Source: JACTOJ01 sp032335695
GTDB lineage: Bacteria; Bacillota; Clostridia; Clostridiales; Clostridiaceae
Assembly: GCF_032335695.1 (NCBI RefSeq)
Contig: NZ_JACTOJ010000018.1
Location: 1 to 64,000, forward strand
Direction: 5' to 3'
Length of the DNA stretch: 64,000 nucleotides
Under the pieces are notes generated by a model. It was given only the letters and a program-made list of their open reading frames with translations. It had not been told where the DNA came from and did not search any database. A program made the translations under genes and the position numbers. Shown one piece after another: positions 49,470 to 59,165 of the stretch. How positions within the stretch are numbered: position 1 is the stretch's first letter; each line of letters starts with the position of its first letter.

Positions 49470-50729
49470 TTGTATAGAATAATTGATGCTTTTAATTCAC
49501 TATTTAAGAGGAAACTTTTAAGTATTCTTATTATAACTCAGCTTTTTTTGAGCATATCCTGTTTAACCATGACTATTAATACCTTCAAAAATTTATTGTA
49601 TTTGAATAAAAGTAATAACTGTTTATTAGATTTTAATACACCTATATATACCTTAAACACTGACAAAAGTAATACACTAAAAACACCCACAGATGACCTT
49701 ATAGCTGAAAGCAAAGCAGTATATAATGAATTATCTAATGATGCTAATCTATCTGGTTTTGGTAGCTATACCATAGAGGCTATGCCATTTGAAAATTCTT
49801 CAAAAAAAATTGATACAGCTTTTTTATCGAATTTTAAAAATCCTTTTGCTAATGTAGGCACTACCATGATAGATACTCTAAATATTGATTATGGATTTTA
49901 TAGTATTTCTAATATAGAAGTTTCTTCTGGGAGAGTATTTTCAAAAGAAGATTTTTCAAGCACTAATGATAAAAAAATCAATATAATTTTAGGTGACAGT
50001 TTTAAAAATTATCTCTCATTAGGGGATGTAATAAATAATAAATATAAAATAATCGGATTTTTAAAAGAAGGTATATTTTCTTTACAGAACAACGCTGCAT
50101 CTGACTATCTTAATTTAGATAAATGTATAATTATCCCATGTACTTTTTCTGACGATTTGCAAAGGTACTTTAACTTATATCAATCAACTATAATCAAGCT
50201 AAAGGATTCTTCAAAGCTTAAGCCTGTGAATGAAGCTATAGCATTAAAAGGTAAAACCTTGTCCTTGAAAGCATCAAGTCTAAAATCTATGTTCCAAAAA
50301 AACTATGATACTATATTGACTCAAGAAAAACCGAATTTGACCATTGAAGCCTGTTTTTTATTTTTCTCAATAATAGGAATCGTAATTGTTACTGTAGTAT
50401 CAATACTTTTAAGAAAGAGAGATATTGGTATAAGACTTGCTGTAGGGGATAGCATATACGGAATATGGTTTCAAACATTTTTAGAAAATCTTATTTTAGG
50501 AATCTCAGCCTTGATATTATCTATAATATATTTTTTTACAAGATTTAATAATTATATGAATTTCTTAAAATATGTGTCTAGTATATCAGCTGACAATATG
50601 CAGATGAATCCCCAAATTGTAACTGTGCTTTTTATTCTAATATTGTTTATATTATTTGCTGCAAATTCTATAGTATTTTTATTCTTAAAAAAACTTCAGC
50701 CAAAAGAAATGATTGGAGGCGTTGATTAA
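49470..50729 (+). CDS. FtsX-like permease, second of the peptide cassette
   Basis: The 419-residue protein repeats the same topology: one N-terminal helix (LLSILIITQLFLSISCLTMTI), a large extracellular region and three C-terminal helices with KRDIGIRLAVGDSIYGIWFQTF before them, the FtsX motif. It is likely the second half of a heteromeric MacB-type exporter or mechanotransducer. It begins 11 bp after the first permease with TTG; AGGAGGAG upstream. Its stop overlaps the ATPase start by one base. Confidence 0.75.
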   Translation: MYRIIDAFNSLFKRKLLSILIITQLFLSISCLTMTINTFKNLLYLNKSNNCLLDFNTPIYTLNTDKSNTLKTPTDDLIAESKAVYNELSNDANLSGFGSYTIEAMPFENSSKKIDTAFLSNFKNPFANVGTTMIDTLNIDYGFYSISNIEVSSGRVFSKEDFSSTNDKKINIILGDSFKNYLSLGDVINNKYKIIGFLKEGIFSLQNNAASDYLNLDKCIIIPCTFSDDLQRYFNLYQSTIIKLKDSSKLKPVNEAIALKGKTLSLKASSLKSMFQKNYDTILTQEKPNLTIEACFLFFSIIGIVIVTVVSILLRKRDIGIRLAVGDSIYGIWFQTFLENLILGISALILSIIYFFTRFNNYMNFLKYVSSISADNMQMNPQIVTVLFILILFILFAANSIVFLFLKKLQPKEMIGGVD

Positions 50730-51394
50730 TGAGCTATATTAAGCTTAAAAATATAAGCAAGATTTATGGGAAAAAACCAAATGAATTTTTTGCTTTAAAT
50801 TCTATAAATTTAGAAATTCATGAAGGTGAAATGACTGCCATTATGGGACCTTCAGGCTCAGGTAAGAGCACTCTTTTGAATATGCTTGGCTGCATGGATG
50901 TTCCAACCTCTGGTGAATATATATTGAACGGAATAAATTTAACTAAAACACCCTCAAGCAGACTTAATAAAATGCGAAATGAATATATTGGTTTTGTTTT
51001 TCAATACTTTGCTTTAATTAAAGATTACTCAGCCATAGATAATGTAATGCTTCCTCTTAAATTCAGAAGAATGTCCTACAAAGAAAGAAAATCCAAAGCT
51101 TGCGAGTTTCTCGATAAGGTTGGATTATCCTCACATGCTAAAAAAACTCCTAAAGAGCTTTCTGGGGGTCAACAACAAAGAGTGGCTATTGCAAGGGCTC
51201 TTGTAACAAATCCTAAATTAATTCTAGCAGACGAGCCTACTGGGAACTTAGATTCAAACACAGGAAAAGAAATACTTGAATTAATGACCTCACTAAACCA
51301 AAGTGGACAAACTATAGTTATAGTAACTCACGATATAAGCGTAGCAAGTAAATGTCATAGCACTATAAATATAATAGATGGTCAAATCAAGTAG
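50729..51394 (+). CDS. ABC transporter ATPase (MacB/LolD type) of the peptide cassette
   Basis: The 221-residue ATPase has Walker A GPSGSGKST, the Q-loop FVFQYFALIKDYSAIDNV, signature LSGGQQQR, Walker B LILADEPTGNLD and H-loop VTHD. The sequence pattern (DEPTGNLDSNTGKEIL, then THD) is that of MacB/LolD-type partners of FtsX-like permeases. Its start overlaps the second permease stop (TAATG), so the three proteins are made together. A terminator follows at 51397. Substrate is probably the secreted protein or a toxic peptide. Confidence 0.92.
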   Translation: MSYIKLKNISKIYGKKPNEFFALNSINLEIHEGEMTAIMGPSGSGKSTLLNMLGCMDVPTSGEYILNGINLTKTPSSRLNKMRNEYIGFVFQYFALIKDYSAIDNVMLPLKFRRMSYKERKSKACEFLDKVGLSSHAKKTPKELSGGQQQRVAIARALVTNPKLILADEPTGNLDSNTGKEILELMTSLNQSGQTIVIVTHDISVASKCHSTINIIDGQIK

Positions 51395-51396
51395 TC

Positions 51397-51427
51397 AAAG
51401 GCCTTGATGAATGTTTATCAAGGCTTT
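51397..51427. terminator. Bidirectional terminator after the peptide cassette
   Basis: AAAGGCCTTGAT pairs with ATCAAGGCTTTT across an 8-nt loop, between convergent genes. Confidence 0.8.
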
Positions 51428-51440
51428 TACTTTTAGTCAT

Positions 51441-52043
51441 CTAAAATAATTTTTCTCCAAGTTCCACGAAGGCTTGTAAAGTCAAAAATGCTCTCATGTC
51501 CAGTTTTTCTTCACTGGTAACCAACTTTTTAGCTTCCTCCTGGGAAAGCAAAAATGGCTCTATATCTTCATCTGCTTCCATATAATCCTTGGATATTTCT
51601 CCTTGGCAGCTGCAGAATACTATAGCTGCTGCTTCATCCGTCATTCCTGCTGAAGCATAAACATTTTCCTTTGTCTTCTCATGATTTATAGAAATAAGCT
51701 CTAACCCTGTTTCCTCTTTAAGCTCACGCTTAGCGGCAACTTCTATGCTTTCATCTCCATCTATGAGACCTGCTGGCAGCTCATAAACATAATCATTTAG
51801 TGGTATTCTAAACTGTCTTATGCAGACTATTTTCTTTGCTTCCTTATGCAGTGCAGCAATGATTACAGCATCTTGCTTTGCTTTCTTTCCTTCAAAGAAT
51901 TGCTCCTTTAAAGTTTTTAAGTTTTTTCTTGAGGCAATGACCCAATGTCTGTCTTCACCTTTTCGATTTTTATATTCGGCATCGTAAAGTCCTAAAAATT
52001 TTGTTTCAACTAAAGCTGTAAGCTTTTTTATTCTATTATCCAT
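51441..52043 (-). CDS. NUDIX hydrolase (ADP-ribose pyrophosphatase type)
   Basis: The 200-residue protein has the Nudix box GLIDGDESIEVAAKRELKEETGLELI, with the G-x5-E-x7-REUxEExGU spacing, after the strand VYELPA. It probably hydrolyses ADP-ribose or a related dinucleotide. It is followed on the minus strand by the terminator at 51397-51427. It is a single gene close to an AraC regulator; co-transcription is possible (32-bp gap). Confidence 0.92.
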   Translation of the reverse strand: MDNRIKKLTALVETKFLGLYDAEYKNRKGEDRHWVIASRKNLKTLKEQFFEGKKAKQDAVIIAALHKEAKKIVCIRQFRIPLNDYVYELPAGLIDGDESIEVAAKRELKEETGLELISINHEKTKENVYASAGMTDEAAAIVFCSCQGEISKDYMEADEDIEPFLLSQEEAKKLVTSEEKLDMRAFLTLQAFVELGEKLF

Positions 52044-52075
52044 AAAAACACCTTCAATCTATTTTTTTAATAATT

Positions 52076-52918
52076 CTATTTTGAATATCCTGCCTCTTTA
52101 TGCATTTCTTCCTTGCTGATGCCCTGCTTCTTATAATGCAGTGGAGCTGCACCATATTTTTTCTTAAACATTTTTGAAAAATTAAATATGTCCTCATAGC
52201 CAGTACTAGCTGCTGCCTCGCTTGGAGAATATCCTTGTTCTAGGAGCAATCTTGCCGCTTTTTCAAGTCTTAAATCTATTATATATTTTTGAGGAGATTT
52301 TCCCAAATATTTTTTAAATATGCTGCAAAAATATCTTCTATCAATTCCTAAAAAATTAGATATGGCTTCTACACTTATCTTATTTACATATTGGGTGTCA
52401 ATATAGTTCTTGGCTTTCATTACATAAGTATTAGGCAGGTCACACTGCTTAGATGATCTCTCACTGCCTTCCACAAGTATAGAAAATAATTCAAAAAGCT
52501 TTGAACTTAAAAACATTTCCTTGGAGAAATTTAGTTTTTCAGCTAAAAGCATGCTTCTAAAAATATTTTCACAAGTTTTTGAGGTTATAACATCATTTTT
52601 TAAAAAATCTAAACCAGAAAACACCTCAGCATTGCTGTCATAATCAAAGCCAATCCATATATATTCCCAGGGATCCTTAGAATCTGCTTCGTAATAAGTG
52701 ATCTCCTGCGGGCGTATTATAAACATATCTCCTGAAGATAGCTTATAGCTTTTTTCTCTGATTGTAAATTTACCTTTACCTGATAATATGTAATGAATTA
52801 AATAATATTCCCTGGAAGCTGGCCCAAACCCATGATTTTTTTCACATTTTTCGTATCCGCATAAAAGTGGATTTATATCTTTAAGCCCCTTATTTATTAG
52901 AATTATATCCTTCTGCAT
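52076..52918 (-). CDS. AraC family transcription regulator
   Basis: The 280-residue protein has an N-terminal cupin-like sensor (FGPASREYYLIHYILSGKGKFTI, GDMFIIRPQEITYYEADS) and a C-terminal AraC double helix-turn-helix (VEAISNFLGIDRRYFCSIFKKYLGKSPQKYIIDLRLEKAARLL, then EAAASTGYEDIFNFSKMFKKKYG). Such proteins usually sense sugars or other small molecules. A cre-like site (TGTAAGCGGTTACG, 53044) lies in the upstream region. The ATG at 52918 is the only good start; no strong ribosome binding site is seen except GGGGG about 9 nt upstream. Confidence 0.9.
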   Translation of the reverse strand: MQKDIILINKGLKDINPLLCGYEKCEKNHGFGPASREYYLIHYILSGKGKFTIREKSYKLSSGDMFIIRPQEITYYEADSKDPWEYIWIGFDYDSNAEVFSGLDFLKNDVITSKTCENIFRSMLLAEKLNFSKEMFLSSKLFELFSILVEGSERSSKQCDLPNTYVMKAKNYIDTQYVNKISVEAISNFLGIDRRYFCSIFKKYLGKSPQKYIIDLRLEKAARLLLEQGYSPSEAAASTGYEDIFNFSKMFKKKYGAAPLHYKKQGISKEEMHKEAGYSK

Positions 52919-53043
52919 TGTTTGTCCCCCTTAAAAATGTGACATAATAACAAACACTTAATTACATTATACAATGTTATTTATTTAAATGTAATGCTAA
53001 ACTATTGTAGTGTAATCGATTTACATATATTTTTTATATTTAA

Positions 53044-53058
53044 TGTAAGCGGTTACGA
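53044..53058. promoter_or_regulatory. cre-like site upstream of the AraC gene
   Basis: TGTAAGCGGTTACGA matches the catabolite-responsive element except at one or two bases near the 3' end. It is a better match than the two at the cellulase genes. Confidence 0.45.
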
Positions 53059-53106
53059 TAAAAAATTTTAAACAGCGCTTCAGAAAAATTTTATATAAAT
53101 ACCTAA

Positions 53107-53133
53107 GGGGAATAGTCTATTAGATTATTCCCC
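53107..53133 (-). terminator. Hairpin after the CmpB-like gene
   Basis: GGGGAATAGTCTA pairs with TAGATTATTCCCC with one mismatch, downstream of the membrane-protein gene on the minus strand. The T tail is short, so it may be a weak terminator. Confidence 0.5.
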
Positions 53134-53180
53134 TATCCCTTTATAAAGCAAGCCTTGGAGTTTAAAATCCCCCAAAGCCT

Positions 53181-53206
53181 ATATCAAAGTTCACTTAAAA
53201 CATAGC
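53181..53206. repeat. Solo end of the GGCTATG dispersed element
   Basis: ATATCAAAG and CTTAAAACATAGC reproduce the right end of the element at 30425-30535, 5 bp after the stop of the membrane-protein gene. Confidence 0.5.
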
Positions 53207-53210
53207 TTTA

Positions 53211-53732
53211 TTAATCTGCAAAAGCCTTGCTCTTATGTGCTTTTATAACTGTAAATATTAAGTCAATAATAAATATTGGAATTATTATTGTTACTAAATA
53301 TATAGCAGCTCCTGTATAGTTCATGTACAGCGAATTTATAACAGGATGTATTAGTGTTATAACTGATATTCCCAATATAGCCCAATAACAGGAAAATTCA
53401 AGACATACATATCCGAATATATTGTGCTTAAACTCCGAATAGTCCCAGTATACTTTATTAAAACGCATTTTTAAAATATATCCTGCAGAGTATTCCACCG
53501 CAGTTGGAATCAAAAAGCACAATATGGTAATGAACAGTATATTATCACCAAAAGCATCTTTACATAATAGCACTATACTCATGGCTATACCGTACATAGG
53601 TTTATAGGGTCCCTTCAGAAAACCTTCGGTTAGAAATCTTTTTTCTGTGCTTAAGCAGTATATATTTTCTACTATCCACCCCATGAAGGAATATATGAGA
53701 AAATAATATGCTGCTTCTATAAAATTGCTCAT
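53211..53732 (-). CDS. CmpB-type putative ABC transporter membrane protein
   Basis: The 173-residue protein has four or five membrane helices and the start MSNFIEAAYYFLIYSFMGWIVENIYC, followed by FLKGPYKPMYGIA, as in the ABC_trans_CmpB (type IV) family of small clostridial membrane proteins. Despite the family name no ATPase is near. The ATG at 53732 is preferred (GAGG 5-6 nt upstream) to the first ATG 14 codons earlier. Function unknown. Confidence 0.8.
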   Translation of the reverse strand: MSNFIEAAYYFLIYSFMGWIVENIYCLSTEKRFLTEGFLKGPYKPMYGIAMSIVLLCKDAFGDNILFITILCFLIPTAVEYSAGYILKMRFNKVYWDYSEFKHNIFGYVCLEFSCYWAILGISVITLIHPVINSLYMNYTGAAIYLVTIIIPIFIIDLIFTVIKAHKSKAFAD

Positions 53733-53880
53733 CTGCCTCACTGCCTTCACTATTATTATTAATATTATTGTCATAAAAAATCTGTTTATTCATTTGATGC
53801 ATTGTTTTAAAAGCTGGACTTACTTATAATATATGTATAAATATAAATGATTGACAGAAATGAGGTGCAATGGTAATACT

Positions 53881-55659
53881 ATGGATAATTCTTTAAAAAT
53901 GTATTGGACTCTTGATGACCTATACTTAAGTTTTCAAGATGCAGCTTTTATAAGTGACATAGACTTACTTGATAAATTTATTGAGGATTTTAAAGCTTGG
54001 AGTGATTCCAATTTAAAAGATTTTAATAACCCTTCTCAAAAGCTTGAGAAATATTTGGAGCTTAAAATTTCTTTAGAGGAGCTTCTAGATAAGCTTTCTT
54101 CTTTTTCTTCACTTAGATTTTCTGCTAATGCAAAGGACAGCGAAGCTAAGAAGTTTAATGGAATAATTGATAAGAAGGTTACAGCTCTTACAGAAATAAA
54201 TGTTAATTTTACAAAATGGTTATGTGAAATTGATAATTTACAGGGCCTTATAGATAATTCCAAGCTTCTAAAGGCACATGATTTTTATCTTAATGAGATT
54301 AAAGCCATGGGAAAATATTTGCTAAGTGACAAGGAAGAAGCACTCATTTCAAAAATGAGGCTTACCAGCTCAAAGGCTTGGGCTAATTTAAAGACTCAGT
54401 TAGCTTCAAATCTTACTGTTGATATTGAAATTGACGGAAAGTCTAAAGCGGTAGGAATTAATACCATTAAAAATGCTTATTTCTCTAATGATAAAGATTT
54501 TAGGGAAAAAGCTTTTTATGCGGAAAGAGAAAGCAATAATAAAATTGCTGATGGGGTAGCTGCTGCCTTGAATGGTATAAAAGGTGAAGTGCTTACTTTG
54601 TGTGAAGTAAAAGGCTATGCTTCTCCTCTTAATATGACTTTAGAAAATTCAAGAATGGATGAGCTTACTTTAAATACTATGCTTAAAGTCATGAAGGAAA
54701 GTCTGCCTGAATTCAGGAGATATCTATTAAAGAAAGCGGAAATCTTAGGTTATGAAGGTGCACTGCCTTATTACGATATAATGGCTCCTATTGGAGTAGG
54801 CAATATGAATTTCTCTTATTCTGAAGCAAAAGATTTCATTGTTACTCACTTCTCCTCCTTTTCTAAGGATATGGGACTTTTAGCTGATACTGCCTTTAAA
54901 GATGGATGGATAGATGCAGAAATGAGAGAAGGAAAAAGAAGTGGTGCTTTCTGCCATGGCCTTCATCCTATAAAACAGAGCCGAATTCTTTGCAGCTTTT
55001 CTGGCAGCTTTAAAAATGTGTGTACCTTAGCTCATGAGCTTGGTCATGCTTATCACGGCAGAATACTTGAAAATGAAAGTATACTAAATTGTGACTATCC
55101 TATGCCTCTAGCCGAAACTGCTTCTCTTTTTGCTGAGAACATAGTTAGAAATGCTGCTTTAAAGAATGCAGATAAAGATGATGCACTAGAAATACTAGGG
55201 ACTGAGCTTGTTAACTGTACTAGTGTTGTAGTAGATATATATGCCAGATTCCTATTCGAGAAGGAATTTTTCTCTAGAAGGGAAAATGGAGAGGTGTCTC
55301 TTGAGGAAATAAAGGAGCTAATGCTTTGGGCTCAAAAGGAAGCCTATGGAGATGCTGTTCTGGAAGAAACTTTAGATCCTTACGCATGGATACATAAACC
55401 TCATTACTACTATGCGCAAAGGAATTTTTATAATTTTCCTTATGCTTTTGGAATGCTGTTTGCTAAGGGTTTATACAGCATATACTCAAAGGAAGGCAGT
55501 GAATTTATTCCTAAGTATAAAGAAATTCTAAAGCTTACAGGTCAGGCTGCTGTTTATGATGTGGCTAAACACGCTGGAATAGATCTTCATGATGAGGCCT
55601 TCTGGAAGGCTTCCATGAATATAGTGAAAGAGAATATAGATAAATTTTGTAATTATTAA
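53881..55659 (+). CDS. M3 family oligoendopeptidase (PepF type)
   Basis: The 592-residue cytosolic zinc peptidase has the HExxH motif (CTLAHELGHAYHG, at about residue 390) and the downstream Glu region (PLAETASLFAENIV), as in the M3B PepF family, which cuts short peptides. The product length is normal. The ATG at 53881 is preferred; the longer ORF to TTG 53851 has no signal upstream and the GAGGTG before it is 13 nt away, so expression may be modest. A strong bidirectional terminator follows. Confidence 0.9.
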   Translation: MDNSLKMYWTLDDLYLSFQDAAFISDIDLLDKFIEDFKAWSDSNLKDFNNPSQKLEKYLELKISLEELLDKLSSFSSLRFSANAKDSEAKKFNGIIDKKVTALTEINVNFTKWLCEIDNLQGLIDNSKLLKAHDFYLNEIKAMGKYLLSDKEEALISKMRLTSSKAWANLKTQLASNLTVDIEIDGKSKAVGINTIKNAYFSNDKDFREKAFYAERESNNKIADGVAAALNGIKGEVLTLCEVKGYASPLNMTLENSRMDELTLNTMLKVMKESLPEFRRYLLKKAEILGYEGALPYYDIMAPIGVGNMNFSYSEAKDFIVTHFSSFSKDMGLLADTAFKDGWIDAEMREGKRSGAFCHGLHPIKQSRILCSFSGSFKNVCTLAHELGHAYHGRILENESILNCDYPMPLAETASLFAENIVRNAALKNADKDDALEILGTELVNCTSVVVDIYARFLFEKEFFSRRENGEVSLEEIKELMLWAQKEAYGDAVLEETLDPYAWIHKPHYYYAQRNFYNFPYAFGMLFAKGLYSIYSKEGSEFIPKYKEILKLTGQAAVYDVAKHAGIDLHDEAFWKASMNIVKENIDKFCNY

Positions 55660-55674
55660 AGCAATAAATAGTCG

Positions 55675-55724
55675 AAAACCATCAAAACATGCTGCATATT
55701 GTCAGCATTCCTTTGATGGTTTTT
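55675..55724. terminator. Bidirectional terminator after the oligoendopeptidase gene
   Basis: AAAACCATCAAA pairs with TTTGATGGTTTTT, with an inner GCTG/CAGC pairing, between two convergent genes. Confidence 0.85.
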
Positions 55725-55801
55725 CTATTATGGGAGCATGTATTTATGTCACAAAACGTAGTAGATGGAAACTTTAAAAGTAAATTTTCAAAAATTATAT
55801 T

Positions 55802-58800
55802 TTAAGAGAACAAGCTCTCTATATCCTCTTCACTCATTTGCATTATTATGTTATCTTCATTCATGTCCTTATTGATTATACTTTTTATCATATCTTTTTT
55901 CCTCTGCTGAAGATTATAAATCTTTTCCTCTATGGTTCCTTTAGCTATTAATTTAATTACCTCTACAGTCTTTTCCTGACCTATTCTGTGGGCTCTATCC
56001 GTTGCCTGGTCTTCTACAGCCGGATTCCACCAAGGATCAAAATGTATTACTACATCGGCTCCCGTAAGGTTCAATCCTGTACCTCCAGCTTTTAAGGATA
56101 TTAAAAATACTGAAGCTTCACCTTGATTGAATTTCTTTACCATGCTTATTCTTTCCTCACTCTTGGTGCTTCCGTCCAAATACATATGACCTATTTGATT
56201 TTTTATAAGTCTCTTCTTAATATTCTTTAGTACAGAAGTAAATTGGGAGAACAGCAGTATTTTATGTCCTTGAGCAGTTACTTCCTCAAGCAAATCATCT
56301 AAAGCCATCATTTTTCCGCTTTCTGAAGAAAAATCTTCAATAAAAACAGCAGGATCGCAGCATATTTGTCTTAATCTTGTAAGCAAGGAAAGTATCTTTA
56401 TTTTACTCTTGCCAAAGCCATTATTTTTTATTTCTGAATTAACAGTTTGTCTAGCTGTATCAAGATAAGCCGCATACAGCTTCTTTTGCTCTTCCGTCAT
56501 TTCTACTATGAGCTTATGCTCTATTTTAGGAGGAAGTTCCTTTATAACATCCTTCTTCATCCTTCTTAGTATGAAAGGTTTTATATGATCATTCAGCTCC
56601 TTAAGAGCCTTCTTATTCTCGTCCTTTATTATTGGAGTCTCATATTTCTTACTAAACTTACTGTGGCTTAACAAGTATCCCGGCATAACAAAATCAAATA
56701 TGGACCAAAGCTCGGTAAGTGAATTCTCTATAGGAGTTCCAGTAAGTGCAAAATACCCCTTTGCCTTCAATTGTTTAACTGAAGTAGCATTTTGAGAGGC
56801 TGGGTTTTTTATCTGCTGAGCTTCATCAATTATGCAGTAATTAAACCAAATTTGGCTGTACTCATCTATATCTCTTTTTATCAGTGGATAGGAGGTTATA
56901 ACTACATCTACCTTTTCTATGTCTCCCATCATTTCTTCTCTCTTCTTCTTAGGCCCTGAAATTACCACAGTTTTAAGCTGCGGAGCAAACTTTTCTATTT
57001 CTTCCTGCCAATTATAAACCAAGGATGTTGGTGTCACAACTATAGATGGTTTATCCCCTCTTTCTGAAGCTAAGAAGGATATAGCCTGAAGTGTCTTTCC
57101 AAGTCCCATCTCATCTGCCAGTATTCCTCCGAAGCCGCAAGTAGACAGAGTCTTAAACCATTTATAGCCTATTTTTTGATAGCTTCTCATTATGGAGTTC
57201 ATATCCTCTGAAACTTCATAGTCCATTTCCTTAACATCACGGATATTATTGGCTAGTTCTCTGAAATTCTTGCTTCTCTCAAGATAGTCCATATCGCTAT
57301 CCTTAATCTTTTGATCAAGATAGACCGCATTAAACTTAGATAGTATTATTTTATCTTTTTCAAAGTCCTTGTCTTTTATATCGAGATAATCTACCATCTC
57401 TCCAAGCTCCTGCATGGCCTTGTCTTCTAAAGCTACAAAGCCGCCTTTTTTCAGCCTGAAATACTTTTTCTTTTCTCTTAGAGCATTAAATATATCCTTT
57501 AATTCAGATTTATCCACGCCATCTAATTCAAAATTGAACTCCAGCAGATCCTGATCATTAAGTCTTATTCCGCCCTTCATGCTTGATCTTCCGTAAATTC
57601 TTATTTCCTTAAAAGAATCGGAATAGTAAACTTCTCCAAGCTCCTGAAGCTTTGTAACACCTTCTGTTATAAAGCTTACTATGTCTTTCTCATCCTTCAT
57701 TACATAAATTGAATTTCTAGGCTCAAAGCCAAAGCTTTTTAAAACCATTTGGCTGTTTTCTTCTTTTATGATATCCCTTATAAGTATTCCTTTTTCAGTG
57801 TTGCTCTCTGTTTTTTCTAAAGGATTTATTTCAATTTCTCCGTAACCATACTTAATCACAGCAGTAACATTTTTGTTGTCTCTATCAAGATAAGTTCTTA
57901 TTAGAAGCGGTTCCTCATAAAAACTTTTTTTAACTGCATCATCTATATTAATCTCTTTGCTTACCTTTTTTAACACTGGCAATATATATGAGGCCACCTT
58001 TTCACTGTCCTGTTTTCTAAATAACATTTTATTTTTTTCTCTGGCATATAACATATCATATAATGGTACATATACAGCAATCTGATCTTTAGGAGGCAAA
58101 TATATCTTTCCCTCATACCAGAATATCTTACTAGCACCGTCAAGTGGAACAGGAAGCTCATCGTTTTGTGTAAGCTCTATTTCATCATTAACCAGTTCCA
58201 TATTGAACTTTAGAGGCATCTCTCCCATAACGATTTCTACATTCTCAAATTCTTTTTCGTCCAAGATAAAATTTATTGCTCTTTCCTTAATGAGCTTAAA
58301 AAATCTATACATTAGTTTATCAGCAAAATACATGGATTTTCCACTGAATATGGAACTTCCGCTTTTATTATAATAAAAATTATATGAATTATACTTTTCC
58401 TCGTCCACTTCCATGACTTCTGTCATCATATCTATAAGCTTTTCATCTACAGCATTAAACTTGTATATTGAAGGGTCAAAGGTAAAGCTTTTTCCAAACT
58501 CTAAAACATTTTCCTCATTTACAGCTTTAATAAAGCTCTTAATACTCTTAACCACATACTTCTTATCAAGACCAACTTTCATCTCCAGATGTGACCTATT
58601 AGAGGTGGTTTCGCTGAAAAATTTCAATTCCAAATTAAGTTCTCTTTTAAAATCTTCATTAGCTTCAGAATTTGATTTGATTTTATTAATTAAATCTTCT
58701 ATGTCCGAACTGTCTTCCTCAGAATATATTCTTGGCTGATATTCCTTTATATACTTTAAAAGAGTAGCTATTATATGCTTACAAGGTACAGCGTCTTCCA

Positions 58801-59053
58801 TGTTCTCATAGGCTGGACAGCTGCAATATCCTTTAATGGAATTAGTAGTATTGTTCCACTGCAAGTTTACATCATAGCTGTTAAACCCATTTGAAGAAAT
58901 TACCCTTGTGAATATAGAAAGTGCTTTTTCATTCTTATCATTAATTTCATCTATTTTAAGATCCTCTACATAACCTTCTTTGTAGTACTGTTTCCCTTTT
59001 CTGAAAGTAAAGTCATCAACTATCTCTTTTAAATTTTCCTCTTTTATTCTCAA
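55802..59053 (-). CDS. SNF2 family helicase with SWIM zinc finger
   Basis: The 1083-residue protein has an N-terminal SWIM finger (YCSCPAYENMEDAVPCKHI, CxC...CxH at about residue 90), a long middle SNF2-associated region (about 120-600) and a C-terminal SWI2/SNF2 ATPase: motif I DEMGLGKT, II IIDEAQ (DEAQ), III TGTPIENS and VI DRAHRIGQ. Such bacterial proteins remodel nucleic-acid complexes, for example RNA polymerase. The TTG at 59053 is preferred, with GGAGGA 8 nt upstream; the ORF extends 14 codons further without signal. It lies after a WYL regulator. Confidence 0.9.
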   Translation of the reverse strand: MRIKEENLKEIVDDFTFRKGKQYYKEGYVEDLKIDEINDKNEKALSIFTRVISSNGFNSYDVNLQWNNTTNSIKGYCSCPAYENMEDAVPCKHIIATLLKYIKEYQPRIYSEEDSSDIEDLINKIKSNSEANEDFKRELNLELKFFSETTSNRSHLEMKVGLDKKYVVKSIKSFIKAVNEENVLEFGKSFTFDPSIYKFNAVDEKLIDMMTEVMEVDEEKYNSYNFYYNKSGSSIFSGKSMYFADKLMYRFFKLIKERAINFILDEKEFENVEIVMGEMPLKFNMELVNDEIELTQNDELPVPLDGASKIFWYEGKIYLPPKDQIAVYVPLYDMLYAREKNKMLFRKQDSEKVASYILPVLKKVSKEINIDDAVKKSFYEEPLLIRTYLDRDNKNVTAVIKYGYGEIEINPLEKTESNTEKGILIRDIIKEENSQMVLKSFGFEPRNSIYVMKDEKDIVSFITEGVTKLQELGEVYYSDSFKEIRIYGRSSMKGGIRLNDQDLLEFNFELDGVDKSELKDIFNALREKKKYFRLKKGGFVALEDKAMQELGEMVDYLDIKDKDFEKDKIILSKFNAVYLDQKIKDSDMDYLERSKNFRELANNIRDVKEMDYEVSEDMNSIMRSYQKIGYKWFKTLSTCGFGGILADEMGLGKTLQAISFLASERGDKPSIVVTPTSLVYNWQEEIEKFAPQLKTVVISGPKKKREEMMGDIEKVDVVITSYPLIKRDIDEYSQIWFNYCIIDEAQQIKNPASQNATSVKQLKAKGYFALTGTPIENSLTELWSIFDFVMPGYLLSHSKFSKKYETPIIKDENKKALKELNDHIKPFILRRMKKDVIKELPPKIEHKLIVEMTEEQKKLYAAYLDTARQTVNSEIKNNGFGKSKIKILSLLTRLRQICCDPAVFIEDFSSESGKMMALDDLLEEVTAQGHKILLFSQFTSVLKNIKKRLIKNQIGHMYLDGSTKSEERISMVKKFNQGEASVFLISLKAGGTGLNLTGADVVIHFDPWWNPAVEDQATDRAHRIGQEKTVEVIKLIAKGTIEEKIYNLQQRKKDMIKSIINKDMNEDNIIMQMSEEDIESLFS

Positions 59054-59165
59054 AATTAACTTCCTCCAAAGCTCACTTATGTAAATTAAAAACATATTTA
59101 CCTATGATTTTTTACATAATATCAAATTTATATACTGAAACTTAAATTAAATCTGCATTTTTAAA

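Noticed and set aside
55746..55805. Short + strand ORF beginning MSQNVVDGNFKSKF, about 19 codons
   Set aside because: It has no ribosome binding site and overlaps the end of the convergent SNF2 gene; it looks like chance or a small remnant.
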